Program-made: the position numbers and the translations under genes
Shown here: positions 1 to 7,617 of the stretch, in pieces
Position numbering within the stretch: position 1 is the first letter of the stretch
Layout: every line of letters begins with the position of its first letter
Notes under the pieces: generated by a model
Told to the model about the DNA's origin: nothing
What the model saw: only the letters and a program-made list of their open reading frames with translations
Databases searched by the model: none
Assembly: GCF_000686805.1 (NCBI RefSeq)
Contig: NZ_JMLP01000020.1
Location: 1-64,000, forward strand
Source of the DNA: Bacillus sp. UNC41MFS5
GTDB lineage: Bacteria; Bacillota; Bacilli; Bacillales_B; DSM-18226
Direction: 5' to 3'
Length of the DNA: 64,000 bases

Positions 1-262
1 ACTAGCTAATGCGCCGCGGGCCCATCTGTAAGTGTCAGCCGAAACCGACTTTCAGCTTTTCCTCATGAGAGGAAAAGGATTATCCGGTATTAGCACCGGT
101 TTCCCGGTGTTATCCCAGTCTTACAGGCAGGTTGCCCACGTGTTACTCACCCGTCCGCCGCTAACCAACAGGAGCAAGCTCCTATTGATTCGCTCGACTT
201 GCATGTATTAGGCACGCCGCCAGCGTTCGTCCTGAGCCAGGATCAAACTCTCCAAGAAAGTT
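1..262 (-). rRNA. 16S ribosomal RNA, 5' end (partial)
   Basis: Read on the minus strand, the sequence carries the universal start of bacterial 16S rRNA: GAGAGTTTGATCCTGGCTC followed by AGGACGAACGCTGGCGGCGTGCC at about 250-215, then the helix-6 region typical of Bacillus. The gene runs off the left window edge, so only the first ~260 nt are present. The mature 5' end is placed near 262 by comparison with the Bacillus 16S start and is approximate. It lies downstream of two tandem promoters, so it heads an rrn operon. Confidence 0.96.
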
Positions 263-388
263 GATTAGCTCATTTGTTACGTTGGCTTAGTTTCATTTCT
301 GAAACTAAAATTTATTGTTTGTTTGCACGATTTTGTTTGTTTAGTTTTCAAAGAACAATCTCGTTACTTCGTTCGAAGCAACTTTATA

Positions 389-417
389 AATATATCATTT
401 CAGTCATTCATTGTCAA
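389..417 (-). promoter_or_regulatory. rrn P2 promoter
   Basis: Minus strand: -35 TTGACA (412-417), 17-bp spacer, -10 TATATT (389-394). Between it and the 16S gene is the leader with the TTCTTTGAAAACT sequence usual upstream of Bacillus 16S genes (boxA-like, near 338-357). Perfect -35 and ideal spacing fit a growth-rate-controlled rRNA promoter. Confidence 0.8.
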
Positions 418-481
418 CATTTTTTTATCAATGTTTTTAACATTAATAAGTTGTTAACTCATCAATAACGATTGCTTTAAT

Positions 482-510
482 ATAATACCATCCTGCCTAG
501 GTCACGTCAA
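482..510 (-). promoter_or_regulatory. rrn P1 promoter
   Basis: Minus strand: -35 TTGACG (505-510), 17-bp spacer, -10 TATTAT (482-487). It lies about 93 bp upstream of the second promoter, the tandem P1/P2 layout of Bacillus rrn operons. Confidence 0.75.
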
Positions 511-559
511 CAAAAACCTAAGATTATTTTTCCATTCCAACTTTCTTCTATAATATATA

Positions 560-592
560 GAAAAGCCAGCCCCTTCACTAGGGCCAGCTTCC
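560..592 (-). terminator. Rho-independent terminator after ptsG
   Basis: Minus strand: GC-rich stem GCTGGCCC / GGGCTGGC with a short loop, followed by TTTTC, directly after the ptsG stop codon. It insulates ptsG from the rrn promoters that follow in the same direction. Confidence 0.8.
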
Positions 593-594
593 TC

Positions 595-2661
595 TTACTT
601 GGTAATCTTAATTATTCCTTCTTGCTTCAATTCGACTTGACCTTGTTTATTCAGTACAACTTTTTCACCTTCGGCTAAGTTCGTGAAGACAATCGGAGTA
701 ATTGTAGATGTTGCATGTTCTTTAATGTAATTTAAATCAACTTTTAATAACGGCTGTCCCTGTTCAATAATGTCATTTTCAGCAACCAACGTCTCAAAAC
801 CTTGACCTTTTAAATTAACAGTATCAATACCAACATGAATCAAGATTTCACGCCCTGTATCAGATAAGATACCAATAGCATGTTTAGTAGGGAATAGGTT
901 TACGATTTTTCCATTTACTGGTGAAACAACTGTTCCTTCGGCTGGTACAATCGCAAAGCCATCGCCCATCATTTTTCCAGCAAACACCTGATCAGGTACT
1001 TCCGTAATCGGCTTTATTTCCCCTTTAAGCGGTGCTGCAAACACTTCATTCTCACGTGCCTTTTGAATTGCATCTGAATTCACATTACTTTGTTCTGGAC
1101 TTTTTTCCACTGTATCAACAGAAGTAGCACGAGGTCTCTTACCGGACATAATATCTTTCATTTGACCCTTAATTGTTTCAGAACGTGGTCCAAAAATTGC
1201 TTGAATGTTATTTCCTACTTCTAGGACACCAGCCGCACCAAGTTTTTTCAATTCAGCTTTGTCCACGTTTTTAATATCATTAACAGATACACGAAGACGT
1301 GTAATACATGCATCTAAATGAGCAATATTATCTTTTCCACCCATAGCATCTAAAATATTGGCTGCTAAATCACCTGAACCCGATTTTCCTGATGGTGCTT
1401 GGTCTTCTTCTTCCTCTAGTTCACGACCTGGAGTTTTTAAATTAAACTTGCGAATCGCAAAGCGGAAACCAAAGTAATAGATAAGCGCAAAGACAAGACC
1501 TACCGGAATAACGATCCAAGCATTTGTTTGCGGGTTAATTAATCCAAATAGAATATAGTCAATTAAACCACCTGAGAAGGTCATCCCGATTTTTACATTT
1601 AACAAGTGCATAGTCATAAATGATAACCCAGCAAAGATTGCGTGGATACCAAATAATACTGGCGCAACGAATAAGAATGAGAATTCAATTGGTTCTGTAA
1701 TACCAGTTAGGAAAGAAGTTAACGCTGCAGAAGCCATTAATCCTCCTACAAACACTTTCTTTTCTGGTCGAGCTTCATGGTAAATCGCTAGTGCAGCTGC
1801 AGGAAGTCCAAACATCATGAATGGGTATTTACCTGTTGTGAATGTACCCGCAGTTAAATTTTGGACACCATCTTTAATTTGTTCCATGAAAATACGTTGG
1901 TCACCACGTACAAGATCACCAGCAGCATTGGTATAACTTCCAAATTCATACCAGAATGGCGCATAGAAAATATGATGCAATCCAAATGGTATTAATGAAC
2001 GTTCAATTACCCCAAAGATAAAGGCAGCAATCGTTCTGTTGGCATCAACCATGTTCGTAGAGAATGCATTCAAGCCTGATTGAATTGGCGGCCAGATAAG
2101 AATCATTAGCAATCCTAAAAGAACAGTACTTGCAGCAGTTACAATCGGAACGAAACGCTTACCAGCAAAGAAACCTAGATATGATGGCAATTCAATTTCG
2201 AAGAATTTATTATACATATAAGCAGCAATCAACCCGACGATGATACCACCAAAAACACCCGTTTGCAGTGTAGGTATACCTAATACGGAAGCATAGCTTT
2301 GAGGATTCTTCGCAAGTGCATCTGCATCAATGCCTAAAGCAGTTCCCATTGTTGCATTCATAATAAGGAACCCTACAATCGCAGCGAGTCCAGCAACACC
2401 TTCTCCTCCTGCTAGTCCAATCGCAACCCCAACAGCAAATAATAATGACAAGTTTCCGAAGATTACACTACCGGCCTGTTCCATAATCTTCGCAACCATC
2501 GCAATGCCACTATTATCTAAGAATGGCGCGAGGTCAATTAATGTTGGGTTTTGAAGCGCATTACCAATTGCTAATAATATCCCGGCAGCAGGCAAGATCG
2601 CGACCGGTAACATAAGTGCTTTACCGACTTTTTGTAAAACACCAAAAGCATTTTTAAACAT
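595..2661 (-). CDS. ptsG: Glucose-specific PTS transporter EIICBA (PtsG)
   Basis: This is the membrane permease that imports glucose and phosphorylates it to glucose-6-phosphate. At 688 residues it matches the family's usual ~690-700. Domain order is EIIC (membrane, about residues 1-410), EIIB (about 430-520) with the phosphorylated Cys452 in the DACITRLR motif, and EIIA (about 545-688) with active His609 in [11 protein letters not shown] strong ribosome site (AGGAGGTATTTTTT then ATG) supports the start. The leader carries a GlcT-type RAT overlapping a terminator, and glcT lies directly upstream, as in B. subtilis. Expression is therefore expected to depend on glucose through GlcT antitermination. 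Product identity is firm. Confidence 0.97.
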   Translation of the reverse strand: MFKNAFGVLQKVGKALMLPVAILPAAGILLAIGNALQNPTLIDLAPFLDNSGIAMVAKIMEQAGSVIFGNLSLLFAVGVAIGLAGGEGVAGLAAIVGFLIMNATMGTALGIDADALAKNPQSYASVLGIPTLQTGVFGGIIVGLIAAYMYNKFFEIELPSYLGFFAGKRFVPIVTAASTVLLGLLMILIWPPIQSGLNAFSTNMVDANRTIAAFIFGVIERSLIPFGLHHIFYAPFWYEFGSYTNAAGDLVRGDQRIFMEQIKDGVQNLTAGTFTTGKYPFMMFGLPAAALAIYHEARPEKKVFVGGLMASAALTSFLTGITEPIEFSFLFVAPVLFGIHAIFAGLSFMTMHLLNVKIGMTFSGGLIDYILFGLINPQTNAWIVIPVGLVFALIYYFGFRFAIRKFNLKTPGRELEEEEDQAPSGKSGSGDLAANILDAMGGKDNIAHLDACITRLRVSVNDIKNVDKAELKKLGAAGVLEVGNNIQAIFGPRSETIKGQMKDIMSGKRPRATSVDTVEKSPEQSNVNSDAIQKARENEVFAAPLKGEIKPITEVPDQVFAGKMMGDGFAIVPAEGTVVSPVNGKIVNLFPTKHAIGILSDTGREILIHVGIDTVNLKGQGFETLVAENDIIEQGQPLLKVDLNYIKEHATSTITPIVFTNLAEGEKVVLNKQGQVELKQEGIIKITK

Positions 2662-2726
2662 AAAAAATACCTCCTATTTTTTTGTATAGCTCATAAAGCG
2701 GTTACATATTCAAGAGAAGTAACGAC

Positions 2727-2820
2727 AAAAAAGGCATGAGTAAAGGTCTAATTGATTAAAGCTATGGGTATAGACTACCCCATTAACCTAGTTTCAATTA
2801 AACTTTTTACTCATGCCTGA
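2727..2820 (-). terminator. Leader terminator controlled by GlcT
   Basis: Minus strand: TTTACTCATGCC-type arm (2806-2817 on plus) pairs with 2733-2744, giving a long hairpin with inner pairings (AATTGA/TCAATT and GGGTA/TACCC) followed by TTTTTT (2727-2732). It sits in the ptsG leader and its promoter-proximal arm is shared with the RAT, so the two structures exclude each other. Confidence 0.85.
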
Positions 2821-2837
2821 TCGAATCAGTAACACGT
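2809..2837 (-). promoter_or_regulatory. Ribonucleic antiterminator (RAT), GlcT target
   Basis: Minus strand reads ACGTGTTACTGATTCGATC followed by AGGCATGAGT, which I recognise as the RAT sequence of the B. subtilis ptsG leader. GlcT dimers bind and stabilise it, preventing the overlapping terminator hairpin. The promoter should lie just upstream, within or beside the end of glcT (2838-2880), but no strong hexamer pair stands out. Confidence 0.85.
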
Positions 2838-2851
2838 AAAATGAATAAGTG

Positions 2852-3694
2852 CTATTTATATTTTTTTTGAAGTCGTTGTAAATGCATCGTCAGATATACT
2901 GCTTCTGCATCAAAAACTTTCAATTTTAAGGATTGTTGCATCACTTTTATGAGCTTCCATGAGAGATTATAGCATATAGGATATTCATCTTTCAAGAGGG
3001 AAGAAATTTTTTCTGGTTCATCCACTTTTTCACCGTTCACTACTCGTTCAATTGCAAAGCGGAGATGGCGAACTAGCCTCATGTAATCGATTCCTTCTTT
3101 ATCTATTTCAATCTCCAGCTGTTCTTCGACCATAACAACCAGTCTGCTGACAAGCTGAGAATGTTGGTTTACATCAGAAAGATCCTTATTGGTTATTGCA
3201 CTGTGAATGTGCAGAGCGATAAATCCAATTTCACCGATTGGAAAGCTAATGCCTGTGTTATCCTTAATAAGCTGGACAACTTCTTTAGCCACTTCATACT
3301 CATGGCGATAAAGCGCCTTCGTCTCCACTAAAAAGGGATTTTTCATTTCCATCCCTTGTGACGCTCGTGTTAAAGCAAACATTAGATGGTCGGTTAAGCC
3401 AACATGAATATGTTCATTTAACATCGAATTCGTTCGTTGTTTAATTAACTCAATCGAGGATATGATGACCTCTAAAAATTCGTTATCAATAAAAGGCAGC
3501 AATTTAATATAATTTTGTTGCTCTTTTTCATTTTTTAAGACAAAGAGTTTTTCAGCAGAGTCCTTTTCAATTAAATCACCGTGTTTGCGATTAAAGCCGA
3601 TCCCTTTGCCAATCAAAACTACTTCACCATAGGAAGGGTGTTCAGCAATCAATACATTATTATTTAAAACCTTTTCAATTTTCAGCTGTGCCAT
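2852..3694 (-). CDS. glcT: PtsGHI operon antiterminator GlcT (BglG family)
   Basis: This RNA-binding antiterminator responds to glucose through the PTS. An N-terminal co-antiterminator RNA-binding domain (about 55 residues, with KVLNNNVLI and GKGIGF motifs) is followed by two PTS regulation domains. PRD1 carries NEHIHVGLTDHL and PRD2 contains GEIGFIALHIHSA. EIIGlc is expected to phosphorylate and inactivate it when glucose is absent. Three in-frame ATGs lie at 3718, 3709 and 3694; 3694 is chosen because its N-terminus aligns best with the family and it leaves room for a leader, but 3718 is possible. Its target RAT lies directly downstream. Confidence 0.93.
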   Translation of the reverse strand: MAQLKIEKVLNNNVLIAEHPSYGEVVLIGKGIGFNRKHGDLIEKDSAEKLFVLKNEKEQQNYIKLLPFIDNEFLEVIISSIELIKQRTNSMLNEHIHVGLTDHLMFALTRASQGMEMKNPFLVETKALYRHEYEVAKEVVQLIKDNTGISFPIGEIGFIALHIHSAITNKDLSDVNQHSQLVSRLVVMVEEQLEIEIDKEGIDYMRLVRHLRFAIERVVNGEKVDEPEKISSLLKDEYPICYNLSWKLIKVMQQSLKLKVFDAEAVYLTMHLQRLQKKYK

Positions 3695-3735
3695 ACCCTT
3701 TTTCCCCATTTCTCCCATTTTACCTTTGTAATTAC

Positions 3736-3764
3736 AGAATAAAAGACAGAAAACAGGAAGTCAA
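3736..3764 (-). promoter_or_regulatory. Putative sigma-A promoter of glcT
   Basis: Minus strand: -35 TTGACT (3759-3764), 17-bp spacer, -10 TATTCT (3736-3741). It is positioned about 40 bp before the chosen glcT start. Confidence 0.55.
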
Positions 3765-3873
3765 CGACAATGTTCGACAACATTATGTCGTGTTAGTTGG
3801 TAATTTATTCGAATTTTATTTTTTGAAAAAAGGTTCTGTTAAAAGTCATTCAACAGCCAAGTTTAACAGAGCT

Positions 3874-3912
3874 ATAAAAAATAAAGGAACTGTGGCTGCC
3901 CACAGTTCCCTT
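3874..3912 (-). terminator. Rho-independent terminator after pbuG
   Basis: Minus strand: perfect 10-bp stem GGAACTGTGG / CCACAGTTCC with a 4-nt loop, followed by TTTATTTTTT. It starts just past the pbuG stop codon. Confidence 0.85.
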
Positions 3913-3917
3913 TAACG

Positions 3918-5246
3918 TTATTTTAAGAAAATGAAATATAGCACAAAAATCACAAAGAAGAAGTACATAATTGGGTTGATTTCTTTTGTTCGACCCTTGA
4001 TGATCATTGTGATTGGGTAAAAGATAAAGCCAACTGCAATACCTGTTGCAATGCTGTAAGTCAGCGGCATCGCAATCATTGTTAAGAATGCCGGTACCGC
4101 AATTTCAAAACGTTGCCAATCAATTTTTCCTAATGAAGATACCATTAACACCCCAACAATAATTAACGCAGGTGCTGTTACAGGTGCAGTAACAACCGAT
4201 AATAACGGAAAGAAGAACAGCGATAAAATAAAGAATCCAGCTGTTACTAAGGCTGCAAATCCAGTTCTAGCACCAGCGGCAACCCCTGCAGACGACTCGA
4301 TGTAAGATGTTGTGGTTGATGTACCTAGTACAGCACCAACAGTTGTTGCAATCGAATCCGAAATTAGCGCGCGTCCAGCTCGAGGAAGCTTATTGTCTTT
4401 CATAATTCCCGCTTGGTTAGCTACTGCGACAAGTGTCCCAGCATTGTCAAAGAAATCAACAAACAAGAAGGTAAGCACTATTCCAAGCATGGCTGTTGAA
4501 TAAAAAGAGCTATCTCCGAACGAAGAGAAGGCTGCACCAAACGTCGGTGATAAACTTGGAACAGAATCAACTACTTTAGTCGGCATATCAATTAAGTGAA
4601 AGATCATTCCCACGATTACTGTGATGACCATCCCATAAAAAACGGCTCCGTTAATACCTTTAGTCATCATAATTACTGTTACGACGATACCAAAAATAGC
4701 AAGCAGTGTAGGTCCTGCAGTCAAATCGCCTAATCCAACTAGTGTTGCATCATTATTGACCACAATTCCAGCATTTTGTAATCCGATAAACGTAATGAAC
4801 AAGCCAATCCCAGCACCAACAGCATGTTTTAATTCAACTGGAATTGCGTTTATGATTTTTTCACGCAGGCCAGTGAGAGTCAATAAGAAGAAAAATACAC
4901 CTGAGATAAGAACTGCACCAAGGGCATGCTGCCAAGGAATTCCGCTCCCTAATACCACTGTATAAGCAAAGAACGCATTTAAGCCCATTCCCGGAGCAAG
5001 CGCTAGTGGATACTTTCCAAGAAGCCCCATGACAATCGAACCTAGTGCCGATGCAAGCGCAGTTGCCACAAATACTGCACCATAATCCATTCGTAAAGCA
5101 TCGGGATAGTCCTTTATGGATGCTAATGACAATGTCAACGGGTTAACAACTAATATATAAGCCATTGCTAAGAAGGTGGTTAGTCCCCCAATAAACTCAC
5201 GGCGATAATTTGTCCCATGTTTCTCAAACTCAAAATACTTATGCAT
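3918..5246 (-). CDS. pbuG: Guanine/hypoxanthine permease PbuG (NCS2 family)
   Basis: A membrane transporter for purine bases, it imports hypoxanthine and guanine for salvage. The 442 residues equal the family's length. The opening FEKHGTNYRREFIGGLTTF and the APGMGLNAFFAY segment match PbuG-type AzgA-like transporters, and the rest is about 12-14 hydrophobic segments. A strong ribosome site (TAGGGGGAAAAAG before ATG) supports the start. A guanine-type riboswitch with a terminator platform lies in its leader, and a PurR-like box pair lies upstream of its promoter, so purine excess should shut it off twice. Neighbouring guaA has its own riboswitch; the pairing guaA-pbuG is conserved in B. subtilis. 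Confidence 0.93.
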   Translation of the reverse strand: MHKYFEFEKHGTNYRREFIGGLTTFLAMAYILVVNPLTLSLASIKDYPDALRMDYGAVFVATALASALGSIVMGLLGKYPLALAPGMGLNAFFAYTVVLGSGIPWQHALGAVLISGVFFFLLTLTGLREKIINAIPVELKHAVGAGIGLFITFIGLQNAGIVVNNDATLVGLGDLTAGPTLLAIFGIVVTVIMMTKGINGAVFYGMVITVIVGMIFHLIDMPTKVVDSVPSLSPTFGAAFSSFGDSSFYSTAMLGIVLTFLFVDFFDNAGTLVAVANQAGIMKDNKLPRAGRALISDSIATTVGAVLGTSTTTSYIESSAGVAAGARTGFAALVTAGFFILSLFFFPLLSVVTAPVTAPALIIVGVLMVSSLGKIDWQRFEIAVPAFLTMIAMPLTYSIATGIAVGFIFYPITMIIKGRTKEINPIMYFFFVIFVLYFIFLK

Positions 5247-5284
5247 TCTTTTTCCCCCTAAGGTTCTTTCTTTATTGTTTATGC

Positions 5285-5314
5285 AAAAAAGCTCCGGTTT
5301 ATTCTACCGGAGCT
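5285..5314 (-). terminator. Terminator platform of pbuG guanine riboswitch
   Basis: Minus strand: stem AGCTCCGGT / ACCGGAGCT with a short AT loop followed by TTTTTT, located between the aptamer and the pbuG ribosome site. Ligand-bound aptamer would permit this hairpin and stop transcription. Confidence 0.85.
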
Positions 5315-5373
5315 GACGTAAGGCATGTGCAATAAATAGAGGAATAGAAAGCATACCTCTTATATTAAACACT

Positions 5374-5446
5374 GCCTCGTAGTCAAGCCATTTACGGTGG
5401 CTCGGTAGAAACTTTTGGGCCATATCCCCAAGATTATACGATGCAA
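5374..5446 (-). promoter_or_regulatory. Purine riboswitch (guanine type) upstream of pbuG
   Basis: Minus strand shows the conserved aptamer core: TATAATC..GGATATGG..AGTTTCTACC..CCGTAAA..GACTA. Stem P1 is formed by TCGTA and TACGA. The discriminating position in the 3' junction (GACTA rather than GATTA) is C, predicting guanine/hypoxanthine rather than adenine. It sits in the pbuG leader before a terminator, as expected for a transcriptional OFF switch. Confidence 0.93.
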
Positions 5447-5476
5447 TTATTATTCACTTCTCTTAACACGTTTTTT

Positions 5477-5505
5477 ATTTTAGCAGGAAAGAAACATCTT
5501 GTAAA
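5477..5505 (-). promoter_or_regulatory. Putative sigma-A promoter of pbuG leader
   Basis: Minus strand: -35 TTTACA (5500-5505), 17-bp spacer, -10 TAAAAT (5477-5482), about 30 bp upstream of the aptamer. Confidence 0.6.
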
Positions 5506-5512
5506 CAAAAAA

Positions 5513-5550
5513 TACGAACGATATTAAAATAAATTTTAACATTGTTCGTG
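5513..5550 (-). promoter_or_regulatory. Candidate PurR operator (paired PurBoxes)
   Basis: Two facing CGAAC half-elements (5515-5519 and the inverted GTTCG at 5544-5548) embedded in A/T lie directly upstream of the pbuG -35. B. subtilis PurR recognises paired inverted PurBoxes with CGAA cores, and pbuG belongs to its regulon. The 24-bp gap between cores is somewhat long, so this is a candidate. Confidence 0.5.
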
Positions 5551-5596
5551 AATATGGGTGTTCTTGAAATAAATAGTCACTTTTTCCAAAATAAAT

Positions 5597-5629
5597 AAGA
5601 ACTGGAACCTAGTATCGGTTCCAGTTCTT
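5597..5629 (-). terminator. Hairpin downstream of guaA, likely terminator
   Basis: Perfect 13-bp inverted repeat AAGAACTGGAACC / GGTTCCAGTTCTT with a 7-nt loop, about 135 bp after guaA. The U-rich tail is better on the plus strand (GTTTTTCTT), but the only nearby transcription unit that could use it is guaA on the minus strand, where the tail is ATTTATTTT. Confidence 0.5.
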
Positions 5630-5641
5630 CGTTTTTCTTAT

Positions 5642-5762
5642 GGTCTAGCTCCAGCGCCTAGGGGCTCGGGGTCATAAGCCAATCCGTCAAGAAGGTTAAA
5701 GAGCAACCTTCTCGCCGGCTCGTCTTATGCCTGTCGCCCCTGAACAAGGCGCTTCCGCTTTT
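5642..5762. repeat. REP-like intergenic palindromic repeat
   Basis: A GC-rich 121-bp block between guaA and its hairpin, ending 1 bp before the guaA stop codon. It begins TCTAGCTCCAGCGCC and ends AAGGCGCTTCCGCTTTT, ends seen in a common interspersed repeat of Bacillaceae genomes. Inside are nested inverted repeats, GGGG-CATAAG with CTTATG-CCCC and AGAAGGTT with AACCTTCT, giving one long folded stem. Confidence 0.6.
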
Positions 5763-5763
5763 C

Positions 5764-7311
5764 TTATTCCCACTCTATTGTTGCAGGTGGCTTGCTGGTA
5801 ATGTCGTAAACCACCCGGTTGACATGAGCTACTTCGTTAACAATTCTTGTTGAAATGACTTCTAAGACATCCCAAGGGATCCTTGCCCAATCGGACGTCA
5901 TTCCGTCAATGGAGGTCACCGCACGAATTCCAATCGTGTAATCGTAGGTTCTTGCATCCCCCATTACACCGACACTGCGAATGTCCGGTAATACAGTGAA
6001 ATACTGCCAAATCTCCCGGTCGAGCCCGGCTTTTTTAATTTCCTCACGCAGGATCCAATCTGATTCACGGACGATTTCCAGTTTATCATCTGAAATAGCC
6101 CCTAACACACGGATTCCAAGACCCGGGCCAGGGAATGGCTGTCTCCAGACGATATCATCCGGAATACCTAGCTCGGTTCCAAGAGCTCGGACTTCATCCT
6201 TAAATAGGGTGTTTAGCGGTTCGATTAGTTTAAATTGCATATCTTCCGGTAATCCGCCTACATTATGATGGGACTTAATCGTTTGTGCAGTTGCCGTACC
6301 ACTTTCAATAATATCAGTATAAAGCGTGCCTTGAGCTAAAAACTCAATACCCTCCAGTTTTGTCGCTTCATCATCAAATACATAAATAAACTCATTACCA
6401 ATGATTTTTCGCTTTTTCTCAGGGTCAGAAACACCTTCGAGTTTCGATAAGAAACGGTCTTTGGCATCAACCTTGATTACATTCATATGGAAGCCTTCAG
6501 AAAAAGTCTTCATCACGCTCTCTGCCTCATTTTTACGAAGCAGACCGTGGTCAACAAAAATACAGGTCAATTGGTCACCGATTGCCTTATGAATCAGCAC
6601 AGCAACAACGGAAGAGTCCACCCCGCCACTTAAAGCACAAAGAACTTTTTTATTGCCTACCGTCTCACGAATTTTTGCCATTTCCATTTCAATGAAATTG
6701 CCCATCGACCAATCACCAGTGCATTCACACACATTAAAGACAAAATTCCTTAGCAGTTCATTCCCATAAACAGAATGACGTACTTCCGGGTGAAACTGCA
6801 CAGCGTAAAGCTTTCGCTCTTCATTACTCATGGCAGAAATCGGACAAGTTGGATTTGTGCCATCCACAGTAAAACCTGCAGGGGCTTCCACGACAAGGTC
6901 ACCATGACTCATCCACACGGTCTGCTCATTTGGCAGGCCGGTAAATAGCGCAGATGGATTCTGTACCGTCATCGTTGCTTTTCCATATTCACGTTCCTTC
7001 GCTTTTTCAACCTTACCATTAAAATGGACGGTCATTAATTGCATCCCGTAGCAAATCCCAAGGATAGGCAGACCCATTTCAAAAATCGCTTCATCACAGC
7101 GGAAGGAATTTTCATCGTACACACTATTTGGCCCACCGGAGAAAATAATCCCTTTTGGGTTTAACTGACGTATTTCTTCAGCTGTAATCGTATGAGGATG
7201 CAGCTCACTGTATACCCCAAATTCACGAATCCTGCGGGTAATTAACTGGTTATATTGACTCCCAAAATCTAATACAATAATCATCTCATGCTTGCCTGGC
7301 AAAGCATCCAC
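5764..7311 (-). CDS. guaA: GMP synthase (glutamine-hydrolysing) GuaA
   Basis: It makes GMP from XMP, ATP and glutamine in the cytoplasm. The 515 residues are the normal length. The N-terminal class I glutamine amidotransferase domain has nucleophile Cys87 in GICYGMQ and the FHPEVRHS His/Glu pair. The central ATP-pyrophosphatase domain has the PP-loop LSGGVDSSV, and the C-terminal dimerisation domain ends KPPATIEWE. The start shown is a GTG with its Shine-Dalgarno too close; TTG three codons in or ATG at residue 10 are alternatives. It is preceded by a guanine riboswitch with a terminator, giving feedback by guanine. Confidence 0.97.
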   Translation of the reverse strand: MDALPGKHEMIIVLDFGSQYNQLITRRIREFGVYSELHPHTITAEEIRQLNPKGIIFSGGPNSVYDENSFRCDEAIFEMGLPILGICYGMQLMTVHFNGKVEKAKEREYGKATMTVQNPSALFTGLPNEQTVWMSHGDLVVEAPAGFTVDGTNPTCPISAMSNEERKLYAVQFHPEVRHSVYGNELLRNFVFNVCECTGDWSMGNFIEMEMAKIRETVGNKKVLCALSGGVDSSVVAVLIHKAIGDQLTCIFVDHGLLRKNEAESVMKTFSEGFHMNVIKVDAKDRFLSKLEGVSDPEKKRKIIGNEFIYVFDDEATKLEGIEFLAQGTLYTDIIESGTATAQTIKSHHNVGGLPEDMQFKLIEPLNTLFKDEVRALGTELGIPDDIVWRQPFPGPGLGIRVLGAISDDKLEIVRESDWILREEIKKAGLDREIWQYFTVLPDIRSVGVMGDARTYDYTIGIRAVTSIDGMTSDWARIPWDVLEVISTRIVNEVAHVNRVVYDITSKPPATIEWE

Positions 7312-7356
7312 CTCAATCTTCTCAAGTTATAGTTATTATGAACCTTTACAGCAAAG

Positions 7357-7419
7357 GATATAAAAAAAACTAGAATTCTCCCCTCCATAAAAATATCAGG
7401 AAGGCAGAATTCTAGTTTT
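7357..7419 (-). terminator. Terminator platform of guaA guanine riboswitch
   Basis: Minus strand: 14-bp arms AAAACTAGAATTCT / AGAATTCTAGTTTT followed by a run of T (down to 7362). The 5' part of the loop holds CTGCCTTC, complementary to GAAGGCAG at the 3' strand of aptamer stem P1. The antiterminator pairing and P1 are therefore mutually exclusive, visible in the sequence. Confidence 0.85.
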
Positions 7420-7445
7420 CTCGTAATAAGACCACAGAAAAATCC

Positions 7446-7521
7446 TGCCTTCATAGTCAGGTCATTATACGGTGACCCGGTAGAGACTCTCGAACCAAAT
7501 TTTCGAGGATATATGAAGGAA
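7446..7521 (-). promoter_or_regulatory. Purine riboswitch (guanine type) upstream of guaA
   Basis: Minus strand: P1 CCTTCATA (7512-7519) pairs with TATGAAGG (7448-7455). Between them are GGTTCGAGAGTCTCTACCGG, CACCGTA and TGACTATG. The junction pyrimidine is C (GACTATG), predicting guanine specificity. The loop sequence is slightly divergent (GTCTCTACC for GTTTCTACC). It directly precedes the guaA terminator platform. Confidence 0.9.
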
Positions 7522-7617
7522 ACGTACTATATTTTGAACAGCATTGGCACCTTTTTTAGCAGATGCTAATACTAAACATGAATTAGTACATATTGTAACA
7601 ATAGGTTGTTTTTCTGG

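Noticed and set aside
274..468. 64-codon open frame on the plus strand
   Set aside because: It lies in the rrn promoter and leader region, antisense to rRNA transcription, with no ribosome site.
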